NCBI GenBank assembly: GCA_001801175.1
Contig: MGWZ01000085.1
Coordinates: 1-49,048, forward strand
Length of the DNA stretch: 49,048 nucleotides
Origin: Gallionellales bacterium RIFCSPLOWO2_02_FULL_57_47
GTDB taxonomy: Bacteria; Pseudomonadota; Gammaproteobacteria; Burkholderiales; Gallionellaceae
Direction: 5' to 3'
Under the pieces are notes generated by a model, which saw only the letters and a list, made by a program, of their open reading frames with translations, made no database searches and was not told the DNA's origin. A program made the position numbers and the translations under genes. Positions 14,415-24,128 of this stretch are shown one piece after another; within the stretch, counting starts at the first letter, position 1, and each line of letters begins with the position of its first letter.

Positions 14415-15818
14415 ATGAGCGCGCAAACCCTTTACGACAAATTATGGAATTCCCACGTGGTGCGGCAGGAAGCCGATGGCACCGCGTTGATTTATATCGA
14501 CCGCCATCTGGTGCATGAAGTGACCAGCCCGCAGGCCTTCGAGGGGTTGAAGCTGGCCGGGCGCAAGCTGTGGCGTAGCGCTTCGATTCTGGCGGTGGCG
14601 GATCACAACGTGCCGACTGCCGGACGTGCGGCGGGCATCGTCGACCCCATAGCGCGTTTGCAGGTGGAGACGCTGGACAGCAATTGCGCCGAGTTTGGCG
14701 TGAACGAATTCAGGATGTCCGATGTACGCCAGGGCATCGTGCATGTGATCGGGCCGGAGCAGGGCGCGACCTTGCCGGGCATGACGGTGGTGTGCGGCGA
14801 TTCCCATACCAGCACGCACGGCGCGTTTGCCGCGCTGGCGTTCGGCATCGGCACCTCCGAGGTCGAGCATGTGATGGCGACGCAATGCCTGCTGATGAAG
14901 AAATCCAAAGCCATGCAGGTGGTGGTGGAGGGCGCATTGGGCAAGGGCGTGACCGCCAAGGATATCGCGCTGGCGGTGATCGGCAGGATCGGCACGGCAG
15001 GCGGCACCGGTTATGCGATTGAATTTGCCGGCAGCACGATACGCGGCCTGTCGATGGAAGGGCGCATGACGCTGTGCAACATGGCCATCGAGGCGGGCGC
15101 GCGCGCGGGCATGATCGCGGCGGATGACACCACCATCAACTACCTCAAGGGCCGCCCGTTTGCGCCTCAGGGCGAAGTGTGGAACAAGGCGGTGGCCTAC
15201 TGGCGCACGCTGCACAGCGACGACGGCGCGCAGTTCGATGCGGCCATCAAACTGGATGCCGCGCAGATCAAGCCGCAAGTGACCTGGGGCACGTCGCCGG
15301 AAATGGTGGTTGCGGTGGATGGGCTAGTGCCAGATCCCGCGGCCATGGGCGATGCAGTCAAGCGCGAGGGCGCGGAGCGTGCGTTGCAATACATGGGTTT
15401 GAAAGCGAACACGCCGATCACGGAAATCAAAATTGACAAGGTGTTCATCGGTTCCTGCACCAATGCACGCATCGAAGATATGCGCGCAGCTGCCGCTGTC
15501 GCGAAGGGAAAACACATTGCGCCGAACGTGAAGCTGGCGATGGTGGTGCCCGGTTCCGGTCTGGTGAAACAGCAGGCCGAGCGCGAGGGGCTGGACAAGA
15601 TATTTATCGCGGCGGGTTTCGAGTGGCGCGATCCGGGTTGCTCGATGTGCCTGGCGATGAACGACGACCGGCTTTCGCCGGGAGAGCGTTGCGCATCGAC
15701 TTCCAACCGCAATTTCGAGGGGAGGCAGGGGCCGGGCGGGCGTACCCATCTGGTGAGTCCCGAGATGGCCGCCGCAGCCGCGATTGCCGGGCATTTTGTC
15801 GATGTAAGCAAATGGTGA
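14415..15818 (+). CDS. leuC: 3-isopropylmalate dehydratase, large subunit
   Basis: Isomerises 2-isopropylmalate to 3-isopropylmalate in leucine synthesis, as a heterodimer with LeuD. It is an aconitase-family protein of 467 aa; the three [4Fe-4S] ligands are Cys348 ([11 protein letters not shown]) and Cys409/Cys412 ([11 protein letters not shown]). [20 protein letters not shown] and [21 protein letters not shown] substrate segments are present (here [17 protein letters not shown]). I take the ATG at 14415 ([11 protein letters not shown]), the family start; the open frame extends 13 codons upstream without conservation. First gene of the leucine operon, followed by a small secreted-protein gene 11 bases later. 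Confidence 0.97.
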   Translation: MSAQTLYDKLWNSHVVRQEADGTALIYIDRHLVHEVTSPQAFEGLKLAGRKLWRSASILAVADHNVPTAGRAAGIVDPIARLQVETLDSNCAEFGVNEFRMSDVRQGIVHVIGPEQGATLPGMTVVCGDSHTSTHGAFAALAFGIGTSEVEHVMATQCLLMKKSKAMQVVVEGALGKGVTAKDIALAVIGRIGTAGGTGYAIEFAGSTIRGLSMEGRMTLCNMAIEAGARAGMIAADDTTINYLKGRPFAPQGEVWNKAVAYWRTLHSDDGAQFDAAIKLDAAQIKPQVTWGTSPEMVVAVDGLVPDPAAMGDAVKREGAERALQYMGLKANTPITEIKIDKVFIGSCTNARIEDMRAAAAVAKGKHIAPNVKLAMVVPGSGLVKQQAEREGLDKIFIAAGFEWRDPGCSMCLAMNDDRLSPGERCASTSNRNFEGRQGPGGRTHLVSPEMAAAAAIAGHFVDVSKW

Positions 15819-15829
15819 AAGGAGCAGGC

Positions 15830-16099
15830 ATGAAGAAGTTGGCGGTTATGTTGATGGCGCTGGGTGTGCTCGCCGGTAGCAACGTGTTTGCCGATGACAG
15901 CATCGAGCGTGCCGGCAACGGAATCAGGAAAGGCGGCGAAGCGGCGGCCAAGGGTATTGGGAAGGGTGCCAAAGCGGCCGAACCCGGAATCAAGAAGGGC
16001 GGCAAGGCGGTCGTCAAGGGCATCAAGAAGGGCGGCGAGTGGCTGGGCAACGGTCTCAGAAAAACGGGCGAAATGCTGGAAAAGGCAGGCAAGTCATAA
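15830..16099 (+). CDS. Small secreted Gly/Lys-rich protein, entericidin-like
   Basis: An 89-aa protein with an excellent ribosome-binding site (AAAGGAG, spacing six) between leuC and leu[22 protein letters not shown] is a signal peptide. The rest is a run of [23 protein letters not shown] units rich in Gly, Lys and Ala, likely amphipathic and strongly basic. I recall entericidin-like lipoproteins with similar MKKL...LAGC and G.DI.KGGEAI sequence between leuC and leuD in other betaproteobacteria; here the lipobox Cys is replaced by Ser (LAGS), so it would be exported rather than lipidated. Its stop overlaps the leuD start (TAATG), so the two are coupled. Role unknown; it may be a bacteriolytic or envelope peptide (inference). 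Confidence 0.8.
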   Translation: MKKLAVMLMALGVLAGSNVFADDSIERAGNGIRKGGEAAAKGIGKGAKAAEPGIKKGGKAVVKGIKKGGEWLGNGLRKTGEMLEKAGKS

Positions 16100-16737
16100 T
16101 GCAGAAATTTACCGTACTGGACGGCTTGGTCATGCCGCTGGATCGCGCCAACGTGGATACCGATGCGATCATCCCCAAGCAGTTTCTGAAGTCGATCAAG
16201 CGTTCCGGCTTCGGCCCGAATGCATTCGACGAATGGCGCTATCTGGATCACGGCGAGCCCGGCATGGACAACAGCAAGAGGATACTCAATCCGGATTTCG
16301 TGATGAACCAGCCGCGCTACCATGGTGCGCAGATCCTGCTGGCGCGCGAGAATTTCGGCTGCGGCAGTTCGCGCGAGCACGCGCCCTGGGCGCTGGAAGA
16401 CTACGGCTTCCGCGTCATCATCGCGCCGAGTTTCGCCGACATTTTTTTCAACAATTGTTTCAAGAACGGCCTGCTGCCGATCCGTCTGGCTGCGGAACAA
16501 GTGGATGCGTTGTTCAAGGCGGTGGAGGCTGCGCCGGGTTACCGTTTGCAGGTCGATCTGGAGCGGCAGAGCATCACTGCGCCGGATGGCACGGCGTACA
16601 AGTTTGAAGTGGAGGCGTTCCGCAAGCATTGCCTGTTGAACGGTCTGGACGATATCGGCCTGACCTTGCAGCACGTGGGCGAGATCAGGGCGTTCGAGGC
16701 AAAGCATCGCGCGGCTCAGCCTTGGCTTTCTGCGTAA
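16099..16737 (+). CDS. leuD: 3-isopropylmalate dehydratase, small subunit
   Basis: The swivelling domain partner of LeuC. 212 aa, with [20 protein letters not shown] at residues ~16-35, the substrate-loop [20 protein letters not shown] and [19 protein letters not shown]. Start is the ATG overlapping the stop of the small upstream gene. Full family length and no oddities. Followed by leuB after 43 bases. Confidence 0.97.
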   Translation: MQKFTVLDGLVMPLDRANVDTDAIIPKQFLKSIKRSGFGPNAFDEWRYLDHGEPGMDNSKRILNPDFVMNQPRYHGAQILLARENFGCGSSREHAPWALEDYGFRVIIAPSFADIFFNNCFKNGLLPIRLAAEQVDALFKAVEAAPGYRLQVDLERQSITAPDGTAYKFEVEAFRKHCLLNGLDDIGLTLQHVGEIRAFEAKHRAAQPWLSA

Positions 16738-16780
16738 TCTGCGGATAAAAAGGTTTAACTTTTTAAGGGTGGAAATGTAA

Positions 16781-17863
16781 ATGAAAATCGCAGTATTGCC
16801 GGGTGACGGCATCGGACCGGAGATTGTCGCGCAAGCGGTGAAAGTGCTGGAAGCGTTGCGCGGCGACGGCCTGAAGATCGAGATGGAATACGCGCACCTC
16901 GGCGGTGCGGGATATGACGCGGCGGGCGATCCGTTTCCGCCTGCAACCGAAAAACTGGCGCTGGCAGCCGACGCGGTGCTGCTCGGCGCGGTAGGCGGTT
17001 ACCAATACGATACGCTGCCCCGGCCTATGCGCCCGGAGCAGGGTCTGCTGCGCATCCGCAAGGGACTGGGATTGTTCGCCAACCTGCGCCCCGCCCTGGT
17101 GTATCCCGAACTGGTCCATGCATCCAGCCTGAAGCCGGAACTGGTGTCGGGATTGGACATCATGATCCTGCGCGAGCTGACCGGCGACATCTATTTCGGC
17201 CAGCCGCGCGGTATCCGCACCATGGACAACGGCGAGCGGCAGGGCTTCGACACGATGCTGTACAGCGAATCTGAAATCCGCCGCGTGGCGCATGTCGGTT
17301 TCCAGATCGCGCTGAAGCGCGCTGGTAAAAATGGCCAGGGAAAACTGTGCTCGGTGGACAAGGCCAATGTGCTGGACACCAGCATGTTCTGGCGCGAAAT
17401 CGTCACCGAGGTGGCGAAGGAATATCCGGCGGTCGCGTTGTCGCACATGTATGTGGACAATGCAGCGATGCAACTGGTGCGCGCGCCCAAGCAGTTCGAC
17501 GTGATCCTGACCGGCAATATCTTCGGTGACATCCTTTCCGATGAAGCCTCAATGCTGACCGGCTCGATCGGCATGTTGCCGTCCGCTTCGCTGGATGCGC
17601 ACAACAAGGGACTGTACGAGCCGTGCCACGGTTCGGCTCCGGACATCGCGGGCAAGGACATCGCCAATCCGCTGGCAACCATCCTGTCGGTGGCAATGAT
17701 GATGCGCTACACTTTTGCAAGGGTAGACATCGCGCAGCGCATCGAAACGGCGGTGCGCAAGACGCTGCAACAGGGACTGCGCACTGCGGATATCGCCGAG
17801 GCCGGCATGCAGAAAATCGGCTGCGCGGCGATGGGCGACGCGGTGGTAAAGGCTTTGAGCTAG
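16781..17863 (+). CDS. leuB: 3-isopropylmalate dehydrogenase
   Basis: Oxidatively decarboxylates 3-isopropylmalate to 2-ketoisocaproate with NAD. 360 aa; begins [20 protein letters not shown], has the substrate Arg segments ([24 protein letters not shown]), the [18 protein letters not shown] metal/substrate region with Asp residues, [13 protein letters not shown] and the NAD-binding [14 protein letters not shown] loop. A weak GGGTGGAAATG precedes the ATG. Third enzyme of the leucine operon; a palindromic repeat separates it from asd. Confidence 0.97.
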   Translation: MKIAVLPGDGIGPEIVAQAVKVLEALRGDGLKIEMEYAHLGGAGYDAAGDPFPPATEKLALAADAVLLGAVGGYQYDTLPRPMRPEQGLLRIRKGLGLFANLRPALVYPELVHASSLKPELVSGLDIMILRELTGDIYFGQPRGIRTMDNGERQGFDTMLYSESEIRRVAHVGFQIALKRAGKNGQGKLCSVDKANVLDTSMFWREIVTEVAKEYPAVALSHMYVDNAAMQLVRAPKQFDVILTGNIFGDILSDEASMLTGSIGMLPSASLDAHNKGLYEPCHGSAPDIAGKDIANPLATILSVAMMMRYTFARVDIAQRIETAVRKTLQQGLRTADIAEAGMQKIGCAAMGDAVVKALS

Positions 17864-17926
17864 TAGCCGGTAGCTTGTAGCAGAATCGGGTTTGCTACCC
17901 GCTACCAGCTGAATTTTTTAGAGAGG
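17862..17926. repeat. Inverted repeat between leuB and asd, possible terminator
   Basis: AGCCGGTAGCTTGTAGCA (from 17866) pairs with TGCTACCCGCTACCAGCT (to about 17910) with three mismatches, followed by GAATTTTTTAG. The stem plus T-run looks like a weak intrinsic terminator or attenuator, while the GGTAGC units resemble a dispersed repeat. It begins within the leuB stop codon. Confidence 0.6.
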
Positions 17927-17932
17927 AATAAA

Positions 17933-18955
<1,023 letters not shown>

Positions 18956-18966
18956 TACATAAAGCG

Positions 18967-18983
18967 AAGCTTATTATAAGCTT
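18967..18983. promoter_or_regulatory. Perfect palindrome between asd and fimV
   Basis: AAGCTTATTATAAGCTT is a perfect 17-base palindrome 11 bases after the asd stop and 60 bases before the fimV start. Without a T-run it is more likely an operator or the base of a leader hairpin than a terminator. No matching regulator is identified. Confidence 0.4.
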
Positions 18984-19043
18984 GTGCTTATAACTCTTTG
19001 ATGTTATTTTGTATTGTCTGATTAATAAGGTGAGGGTGATGGC

Positions 19044-21770
19044 GTGCGGAAATCACTGTTGAAGCAACTAGCCATTCGACTGGGTCGGCAAACAGCTTTG
19101 CATAGCCATTCGGCTGAGACACCCAAAGACGGTGGTATAAGCCGCTGGTTAACGCCGTCCAAGTGGCTGGCTAAACTGGAGTTGCTTGGGATTGCATTTG
19201 CTTTGGCGTTGTCCACAACTGTTTTCGCAGTGGGTATGGGCGGAATAAATGTCAGCTCTGGTTTGGGCCAACAGCTCAAGGCCGATATTGAATTAATGGC
19301 AGTCACCAAAGTTGAAAAAGCCAGTCTGGTTGCCCGGCTTGCCTCACCCGAAGCCTACAAAGATGCCGGGCTGGAATATCCTTACGGCAACAAATTCAAA
19401 TTCCAGATCGAGAGTCGCGCGGACGGTGAGCCTTACCTGAAGGTGAGCAGTGAACAGCCGATCAACGACCCTTTTGTGATCATGCTGGTTGAGTTGACCT
19501 GGTCTTCCGGCAAACTGTTGCGCGAATACACTTTTCTGCTGGATCCCCCAGGTTATGTTCCGGAACAACCAGCACAAGCGGCAGTGCAAGCCGTCGCACC
19601 TGTAATTCAATCCGTACCGGCAGGGGCTCCAGTCATGCCAGAAGGGCAGGCCGCGCCCATGGTGCAACCGGCTCAGGCACCAGCAGCGATGCCTGTAGGG
19701 CAGGCTGCGCCAGCTGAAGCTGCAACCGCTGAACCTGCAGCCGCAGGAACGGTAGCCGCATCCGCGCCAGCTGGGCAACCAGCTGCTATTGCGGCGGAAG
19801 AGTTGCAGGCGTTGCCTGAGTGGATTGCGATCAAGCGTGGCGACACGATGCGCGAGGTTGCAGAAAGATACAGGTTGGCCGATATAAGTCTGGATCGAAT
19901 GCTGGTTGCGCTATATCGCGTCAATGCAGATATCTTCGACGGCAGAAACATGAACCGCATCAAAGCCGGCAAGATTCTGCGCTTGCCCAAACAGGGCGAA
20001 GTTGAGACCGTGAGTCAGTCTGATGCGATAAGAGAAATCCGTGCCCAGACAGCCGATTGGAATGTCTACCGGCAAAAGCTGGCCAGTGCTGCGGCAATCA
20101 GAAGGCAGGCTCAGGAGGCTCAACAAATCGCAACGGGCAGGATCAGCAGTTCGGTTGCCGACAAGGCGCCGATTGTCAAAGAATCTGCCAAGGAAGTGCT
20201 GAAACTGTCCAAGGGAGAAGCCCCCGGAGACGGCACAGCAACAGGCACTGGCGGCAAGCCAGAGTCCGCGCAAGACAGGAAGAATGCTGCGCAGGAGGAC
20301 GCGATTGCCAAGAGCAAGGCATTGCAGGAAGACCAAGTGCGCACTGCAATGCTGGAAAAAAATATTCAAGATATGCAGCGTCTCGCCGAGCTTAAATCAG
20401 GAGCAGCGGCACTGGCTCAATCCTCAAAGATGGCAGCTTCTCCGGACGCTGCTGCAAGTAGTGTGGCAGCAGTCAACGCGGTAAAACCCAAACCCAAGCC
20501 AAAAGTGGTAGAGCCTGAACCGTTAATGGATCAGGTGATGGCGGGTGTAAATCAGATTCTGGGTGAACCGCTCTATTTGGCTGGCGGCGCATTACTCTTG
20601 CTTGGTTTGGGCGGACTGGTTTTTATGTTGAAGCGGCGGAGGGAAAAAACTTTTTATGAAGACATAGCCGAACCTGATGAAGTTGCCGATTCGACCACCG
20701 ATCACCTTTCCACAACCGGCCGCATGGCCGCCCCGGTTGTTTCATCTCCGGATACCGGCGATTTCACCCGCATGGGGGGCACCAATGAAGCCACTCTCCA
20801 ATCGGACAATATTGATCCGATCGGGGAGGCGGATCTGTTTCTAAACTTCGGCCGTGACGGGCAGGCCGAGGAAATCCTCAAGGAAGCTCTGCAAAGCACC
20901 CCGAATGACCACCGCATTCATCTGAAGTTGCTGGGGATTTATGCCAATCGTGCCGATGTAAATTCTTTTTCGGCCATCGCGCGCCAGTTGCGGGATTCAG
21001 GTGATGCGGATGCATGGCAACAAGCCGTCGCAATGGGGCGCAAGCTGGAGCCGAACAACCCGATGTACGGTGGTGCCAGAACTATGGAAGACACGGGTAG
21101 CGCGACTGTACTTGCAGCCGCCTTCGTTGCACCTCAGCCATCCGTTCCGGGTAAGGCACCGGCTGCGCCGGCACTCGATTTTGATATTGATCTGGGTTCT
21201 TTGTCAGCCAGGGAGACTCCCTCGCCGGAACAGAATTTATCGGGTAATGCAGGGCAGAACGCAATCATGTCATTTGATATCTCGACCGCAGGGCAAGCGC
21301 CGGCGATGGATTTTGATGTTACCGCAGGGCAAGGCGACGGCGGGCAGACGGAAGCCGCATTGCCCGATAACGGGGACATGATTTTCGATGTGATGGGCAG
21401 CTATGCACCCACGCCAGTGGAACAGCCGGAAGTTGTCAAACCAGCAGAAGCCGACGATGGCGGAATGGAGTTCACGCTGGATTTCCCGGTTGAAAAAACG
21501 CCTGAGAAAGCGGTACCTGATGAGCAGCCGGCTGGAATCGGATTAGCGGGCATCAGTTTGAACTTTGACGATGCCGTCGCTACAACCGAATCGATGCCAG
21601 AAGGCAAAGGCGAGCAATGGCAAGAGGTTGCGACGAAACTTGATTTGGCCAAGGCATATCAGGAAATGGGTGATGCCGGCGGTGCGCGCGAAATTCTTGA
21701 TGAGGTCATGCGCGAGGGCGACGCCGAGCAACGCGAAGCAGCGCAAGCCCTGCTCAATCAGCTCGGTTAA
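19044..21770 (+). CDS. fimV: FimV-type pilus-assembly / polar organiser protein
   Basis: Inner-membrane peptidoglycan-linked scaffold for type IV pili, twitching and polar localisation. 908 aa: signal region LLGIAFALALSTTVFAVGMG at ~46-65, the FimV N-terminal domain (INVSSGLGQQLKADIELM onward), Ala/Pro linker, a LysM domain (WIAIKRGDTMREVAERYRL, residues ~259-310), a second membrane segment (~510-535, LAGGALLLLGLGGLVFML), a TPR-like cytoplasmic part (ADLFLNFGRDGQAEEILKEA) and the C-terminal FimV motif (LDLAKAYQEMGDAGGAREIL). Start is a GTG with GAGGG seven bases upstream. The first ~45 residues before the signal helix are unusually long and are encoded by one copy of a direct repeat that recurs after the gene, so the start could be later. 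Confidence 0.9.
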   Translation: MRKSLLKQLAIRLGRQTALHSHSAETPKDGGISRWLTPSKWLAKLELLGIAFALALSTTVFAVGMGGINVSSGLGQQLKADIELMAVTKVEKASLVARLASPEAYKDAGLEYPYGNKFKFQIESRADGEPYLKVSSEQPINDPFVIMLVELTWSSGKLLREYTFLLDPPGYVPEQPAQAAVQAVAPVIQSVPAGAPVMPEGQAAPMVQPAQAPAAMPVGQAAPAEAATAEPAAAGTVAASAPAGQPAAIAAEELQALPEWIAIKRGDTMREVAERYRLADISLDRMLVALYRVNADIFDGRNMNRIKAGKILRLPKQGEVETVSQSDAIREIRAQTADWNVYRQKLASAAAIRRQAQEAQQIATGRISSSVADKAPIVKESAKEVLKLSKGEAPGDGTATGTGGKPESAQDRKNAAQEDAIAKSKALQEDQVRTAMLEKNIQDMQRLAELKSGAAALAQSSKMAASPDAAASSVAAVNAVKPKPKPKVVEPEPLMDQVMAGVNQILGEPLYLAGGALLLLGLGGLVFMLKRRREKTFYEDIAEPDEVADSTTDHLSTTGRMAAPVVSSPDTGDFTRMGGTNEATLQSDNIDPIGEADLFLNFGRDGQAEEILKEALQSTPNDHRIHLKLLGIYANRADVNSFSAIARQLRDSGDADAWQQAVAMGRKLEPNNPMYGGARTMEDTGSATVLAAAFVAPQPSVPGKAPAAPALDFDIDLGSLSARETPSPEQNLSGNAGQNAIMSFDISTAGQAPAMDFDVTAGQGDGGQTEAALPDNGDMIFDVMGSYAPTPVEQPEVVKPAEADDGGMEFTLDFPVEKTPEKAVPDEQPAGIGLAGISLNFDDAVATTESMPEGKGEQWQEVATKLDLAKAYQEMGDAGGAREILDEVMREGDAEQREAAQALLNQLG
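19069..19179. repeat. Copy 1 of the fimV-flanking structured repeat
   Basis: About 111 bases, roughly 75% identical by eye to 21785-21892. Predicted hairpins: GCAAA...TTTGC, AGCC...GGCT, CACC...GGTG and AGCCGC...GTGGCT. It lies inside the first codons of fimV as annotated. Confidence 0.65.
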
Positions 21771-21784
21771 GCATGCGTTCCGTA

Positions 21785-21892
21785 TAGCCATCTGACCAGG
21801 TTGGCAAACGCGTTGCATAGCCATGGCTAAGTTACCATAAGACGGTGACATAAGCCGCTGGTCAGCCCTGCATGGCCGTTCAACTAAGCTGG
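21785..21892. repeat. Copy 2 of the fimV-flanking structured repeat
   Basis: Shares TAGCCAT, GGCAAAC, TTGCATAGCCA, AAGACGGTG and CATAAGCCGCTGGT with copy 1 in the same order. Hairpins persist in altered form: GCAA...TTGC, AGCC-AT-GGCT, TACC...GGTG. Here an outer stem GGTTGGC/GTCAGCC (seven pairs, two wobble) could close the structure. Begins 14 bases after the fimV stop and is followed by a terminator-like hairpin. Confidence 0.65.
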
Positions 21893-21920
21893 CAAAAAAC
21901 GCCAACCAAGTCATTGGTTA

Positions 21921-21950
21921 ACGGCAGCTCAATGCGGGGCTGCCGTTTTC
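21921..21950 (+). terminator. Terminator-like hairpin between fimV and the CbiQ-like gene
   Basis: ACGGCAGC (21921-21928) pairs with GCTGCCGT (21939-21946), followed by TTTC. An 8-bp GC-rich stem with a short T-run, immediately before the next start codon. It may end the fimV transcript or act as an attenuator downstream of repeat copy 2. Confidence 0.55.
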
Positions 21951-21953
21951 ATT

Positions 21954-22580
21954 ATGGAGAGAAGATTGAGATTCCATCCTGCAGCGCAAATTCTGGCCTG
22001 GTGCCTGCTGGTTGCCACGCTGCAAGCCATGACGCCTGGCGCGTTGCTGATGGCAGCCGGTTTGATTCTGCTTTGCGCTTTTGCATTATCCGGACACAAG
22101 TTCATCCAGCTGGTACGCCGCACGCGCTGGATCATGCTGTCGTTATTGGTGATCTACGCCTACAGCACACCCGGGCAGCCGCTGTCAGATGCATTCGGCA
22201 TGTTTAGCCCAAGCCGTGAAGGGTTGTCTGACGGAGTGCTGCAGTTGGCAAGATTGCTGGCTGCGCTGGCGGGATTGGCGATATTGCTGGACCGCCTGCA
22301 TCGTCAGAGGTTGATTGCCGGACTCTATACCTTGTGTGCGCCTATGCAATGGCTGGGCATGTCCCGCGAACGGATTGCGGTGCGCCTGGCCTTGACGCTG
22401 CATTATGCCGAGGTGGCGATGTTGCGTGGCAAGGGGGGCTGGCAAGATACCCTGGGCAGCTTGTTTGAACCGCATGGCGAAACCTCCAGACAAATAGAAT
22501 TGCCGCTGCAACGTTTCGCTGCGGCAGATGCCTTGTTGCTGGCTGTTGCGCTGCTGATGTTTTGGCTGGCATGGCGATGA
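21954..22580 (+). CDS. CbiQ-like membrane protein of unknown function
   Basis: A 208-aa polytopic protein with about five hydrophobic segments (~12-35, 37-52, 58-75, 84-105, 188-206). The arrangement and the MLRGKGGW stretch near residue 160 faintly resemble the transmembrane (T) subunits of ECF transporters (CbiQ), which have a conserved Arg-Gly in the coupling helix, but no ATPase or substrate-binding partner is nearby, so I cannot assign transport. The ATG at 21954 has no Shine-Dalgarno; an in-frame TTG at 21966 has GGAGA at ideal spacing and may be the true start. A gene at this place between fimV and truA is common in betaproteobacteria (recollection). Followed by truA after 10 bases. 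Confidence 0.72.
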   Translation: MERRLRFHPAAQILAWCLLVATLQAMTPGALLMAAGLILLCAFALSGHKFIQLVRRTRWIMLSLLVIYAYSTPGQPLSDAFGMFSPSREGLSDGVLQLARLLAALAGLAILLDRLHRQRLIAGLYTLCAPMQWLGMSRERIAVRLALTLHYAEVAMLRGKGGWQDTLGSLFEPHGETSRQIELPLQRFAAADALLLAVALLMFWLAWR

Positions 22581-22590
22581 GTATCGCGCC

Positions 22591-23403
22591 ATGAGGGTAG
22601 CATTGGGTGTCGAATATGACGGCAGCCCGTATTGCGGCTGGCAGAGCCAGGCAGACGGGCAGACCGTGCAGGACACGCTGCAACGCGCCTTGAGCCAGAT
22701 TGCGAGTGAACCAATTTCAGTTATCGCGGCGGGGCGTACCGATACCGGTGTGCATGCTCTGGAGCAAGTCATCCATTTTGATACACAGGCCGAACGCCCG
22801 CTGACCGCGTGGGTGCGCGGGGTGAACGCCTTGTTGCCGGACAGCATCGCGGTGCGCTGGGCGCACCCGGTGCCGGACGAATTCCATGCGCGCTTTTCCG
22901 CGCACGGGCGCAGCTATCGCTATCTGCTGATTAACCGCCCGGTGCGCAGCGCGATACATGCAGGCAAAGCCGGATGGTTTCATGCGCCGCTGGATTTGGC
23001 TGCGATGCAGGATGCCGCGAAATATTTAGTGGGCGAGCACGATTTCAGCGCGTTCCGCGCGGCGCAATGCCAGGCTAAATCGCCGGTCAAGCATCTGCAT
23101 CAATTGGAAATTCGCCGGCATGGCGAGATGCTGGTCTTTGATTTGAGCGCCGATGCTTTTTTGCATCACATGGTGCGCAACATCGTCGGTTGCCTGGTGT
23201 ATGTGGGCAAAGGGAAATATCCGCCTAGCTGGCTGGCAGAGGTATTGGGCTGCCGCGAACGCAGACTCGCCGCGCCGACTTTCTCGCCGGATGGCTTATA
23301 CTTGCGCCGCATACAATACGAGGCGAAGTGGGGGTTGCCGCAAGGACAGGATCGGGGATTGAGGATTGAGGATCGGGGATTGAGGATTGAGGATTGGGCA
23401 TGA
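22591..23403 (+). CDS. truA: tRNA pseudouridine(38-40) synthase, with repeat-derived C-terminus
   Basis: Converts U38-U40 of tRNA anticodon stems to pseudouridine. 270 aa; [18 protein letters not shown] holds the catalytic Asp, with the family's [22 protein letters not shown] and [11 protein letters not shown] segments following in order. The conserved part ends about WGLPQG; the last ~18 residues ([18 protein letters not shown]) are a direct peptide repeat encoded by tandem GGATTGA units. The stop overlaps the trpF start (ATGA), so the two are coupled. Confidence 0.95.
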   Translation: MRVALGVEYDGSPYCGWQSQADGQTVQDTLQRALSQIASEPISVIAAGRTDTGVHALEQVIHFDTQAERPLTAWVRGVNALLPDSIAVRWAHPVPDEFHARFSAHGRSYRYLLINRPVRSAIHAGKAGWFHAPLDLAAMQDAAKYLVGEHDFSAFRAAQCQAKSPVKHLHQLEIRRHGEMLVFDLSADAFLHHMVRNIVGCLVYVGKGKYPPSWLAEVLGCRERRLAAPTFSPDGLYLRRIQYEAKWGLPQGQDRGLRIEDRGLRIEDWA

Positions 23404-23492
23404 ATGAGCAGAAAGATCATGGTTCGTCGGCGCGAAACGGGGAAGCGGGGATAGGGTTTCCTCAATCCTCGCTCCTCGCTCCTCGATCCTCT
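23348..23492. repeat. Tandem 8-bp repeats in inverted blocks across the truA/trpF junction
   Basis: The left block (23348-23398) is repeated GGATTGA and GGATCGGG units. The right block (23460-23491) is repeated CCTCGCTC and CCTCAATC units, the reverse complement with variation. They would fold into a long imperfect hairpin. The left block supplies the C-terminus of TruA and the right block part of the N-terminus of TrpF. Confidence 0.75.
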
Positions 23493-24128
23493 GTTGTGAC
23501 CCGAGTAAAAATTTGCGGCATCACCCGCGTGGAAGACGCATTGACCGCCGCGCATTGCGGGGCGGATGCCATCGGACTGGTGTTCTATGAGCGCAGCCCG
23601 CGCCATGTCAGCATAGCGCAAGCCGCGCAACTGGCTGCCGCGCTGCCGCCGTTCGTTACCAGCGTTGGATTGTTCGTTAATGCAGAGGCCGCGCTCGTGC
23701 GCGAAGTGCTGGCTGCCGTGCCGCTGGATATTCTTCAATTCCATGGCGATGAATCGCCAGAATATTGCGCGCAATTCGCCAGACCCTATATCAAGGCGAT
23801 CCGCGTCAAAGCCGGGGTGGATTTGCTACAATGCGCGGCGCGTTTTCACAGCGCCAGGGGGCTGTTGCTCGACGCCCATGTGGAAGGAATACCTGGCGGC
23901 ACCGGAGCGGTCTTCGACTGGACATTGATTCCCAAACAGTTGCCGCTGCCGGTGATTCTGTCGGGGGGGCTGAATGCGGATAATGTCGCGGCAGCGACCA
24001 AACAGGTGCATCCCTACGCCGTTGACGTATCGAGCGGTGTAGAGGTCAGCAAGGGAATCAAGAATGCGGCGAAGATCGCCGCGTTCATCAACGAGGTTAA
24101 ACGAATAGATGTACAACTATCCCGATAG
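23400..24128 (+). CDS. trpF: Phosphoribosylanthranilate isomerase, with extended N-terminus
   Basis: Third step of tryptophan synthesis from anthranilate, a TIM barrel. [20 protein letters not shown] is the N-terminal strand with the catalytic Cys; [20 protein letters not shown] and [15 protein letters not shown] form the phosphate-binding end. The ATG at 23400 overlaps the truA stop and has GAGG seven bases upstream, but would add 32 residues derived from repeat DNA. A GTG at 23496, giving [10 protein letters not shown], matches the family start but has no visible ribosome-binding site. The 3' end overlaps trpB by 20 bases. Confidence 0.92.
   Translation: MNEQKDHGSSARNGEAGIGFPQSSLLAPRSSVVTRVKICGITRVEDALTAAHCGADAIGLVFYERSPRHVSIAQAAQLAAALPPFVTSVGLFVNAEAALVREVLAAVPLDILQFHGDESPEYCAQFARPYIKAIRVKAGVDLLQCAARFHSARGLLLDAHVEGIPGGTGAVFDWTLIPKQLPLPVILSGGLNADNVAAATKQVHPYAVDVSSGVEVSKGIKNAAKIAAFINEVKRIDVQLSR

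Noticed and set aside
14442-15278. Long minus-strand frame opposite leuC
   Set aside because: His/Arg-rich shadow translation; leuC is fully conserved on the other strand.
19069-19160. Cyclic-di-GMP (GEMM-I) riboswitch at fimV
   Set aside because: GGCAAAC and a late GCCGCTGGTTAA are reminiscent, and fimV would be a sensible target, but the diagnostic GACGCAAAGC core is missing and the hairpin order differs.
23348-23492. CRISPR-like array at the truA/trpF junction
   Set aside because: Units are only 7-8 bases, contiguous and without unique spacers, and they lie in coding sequence.
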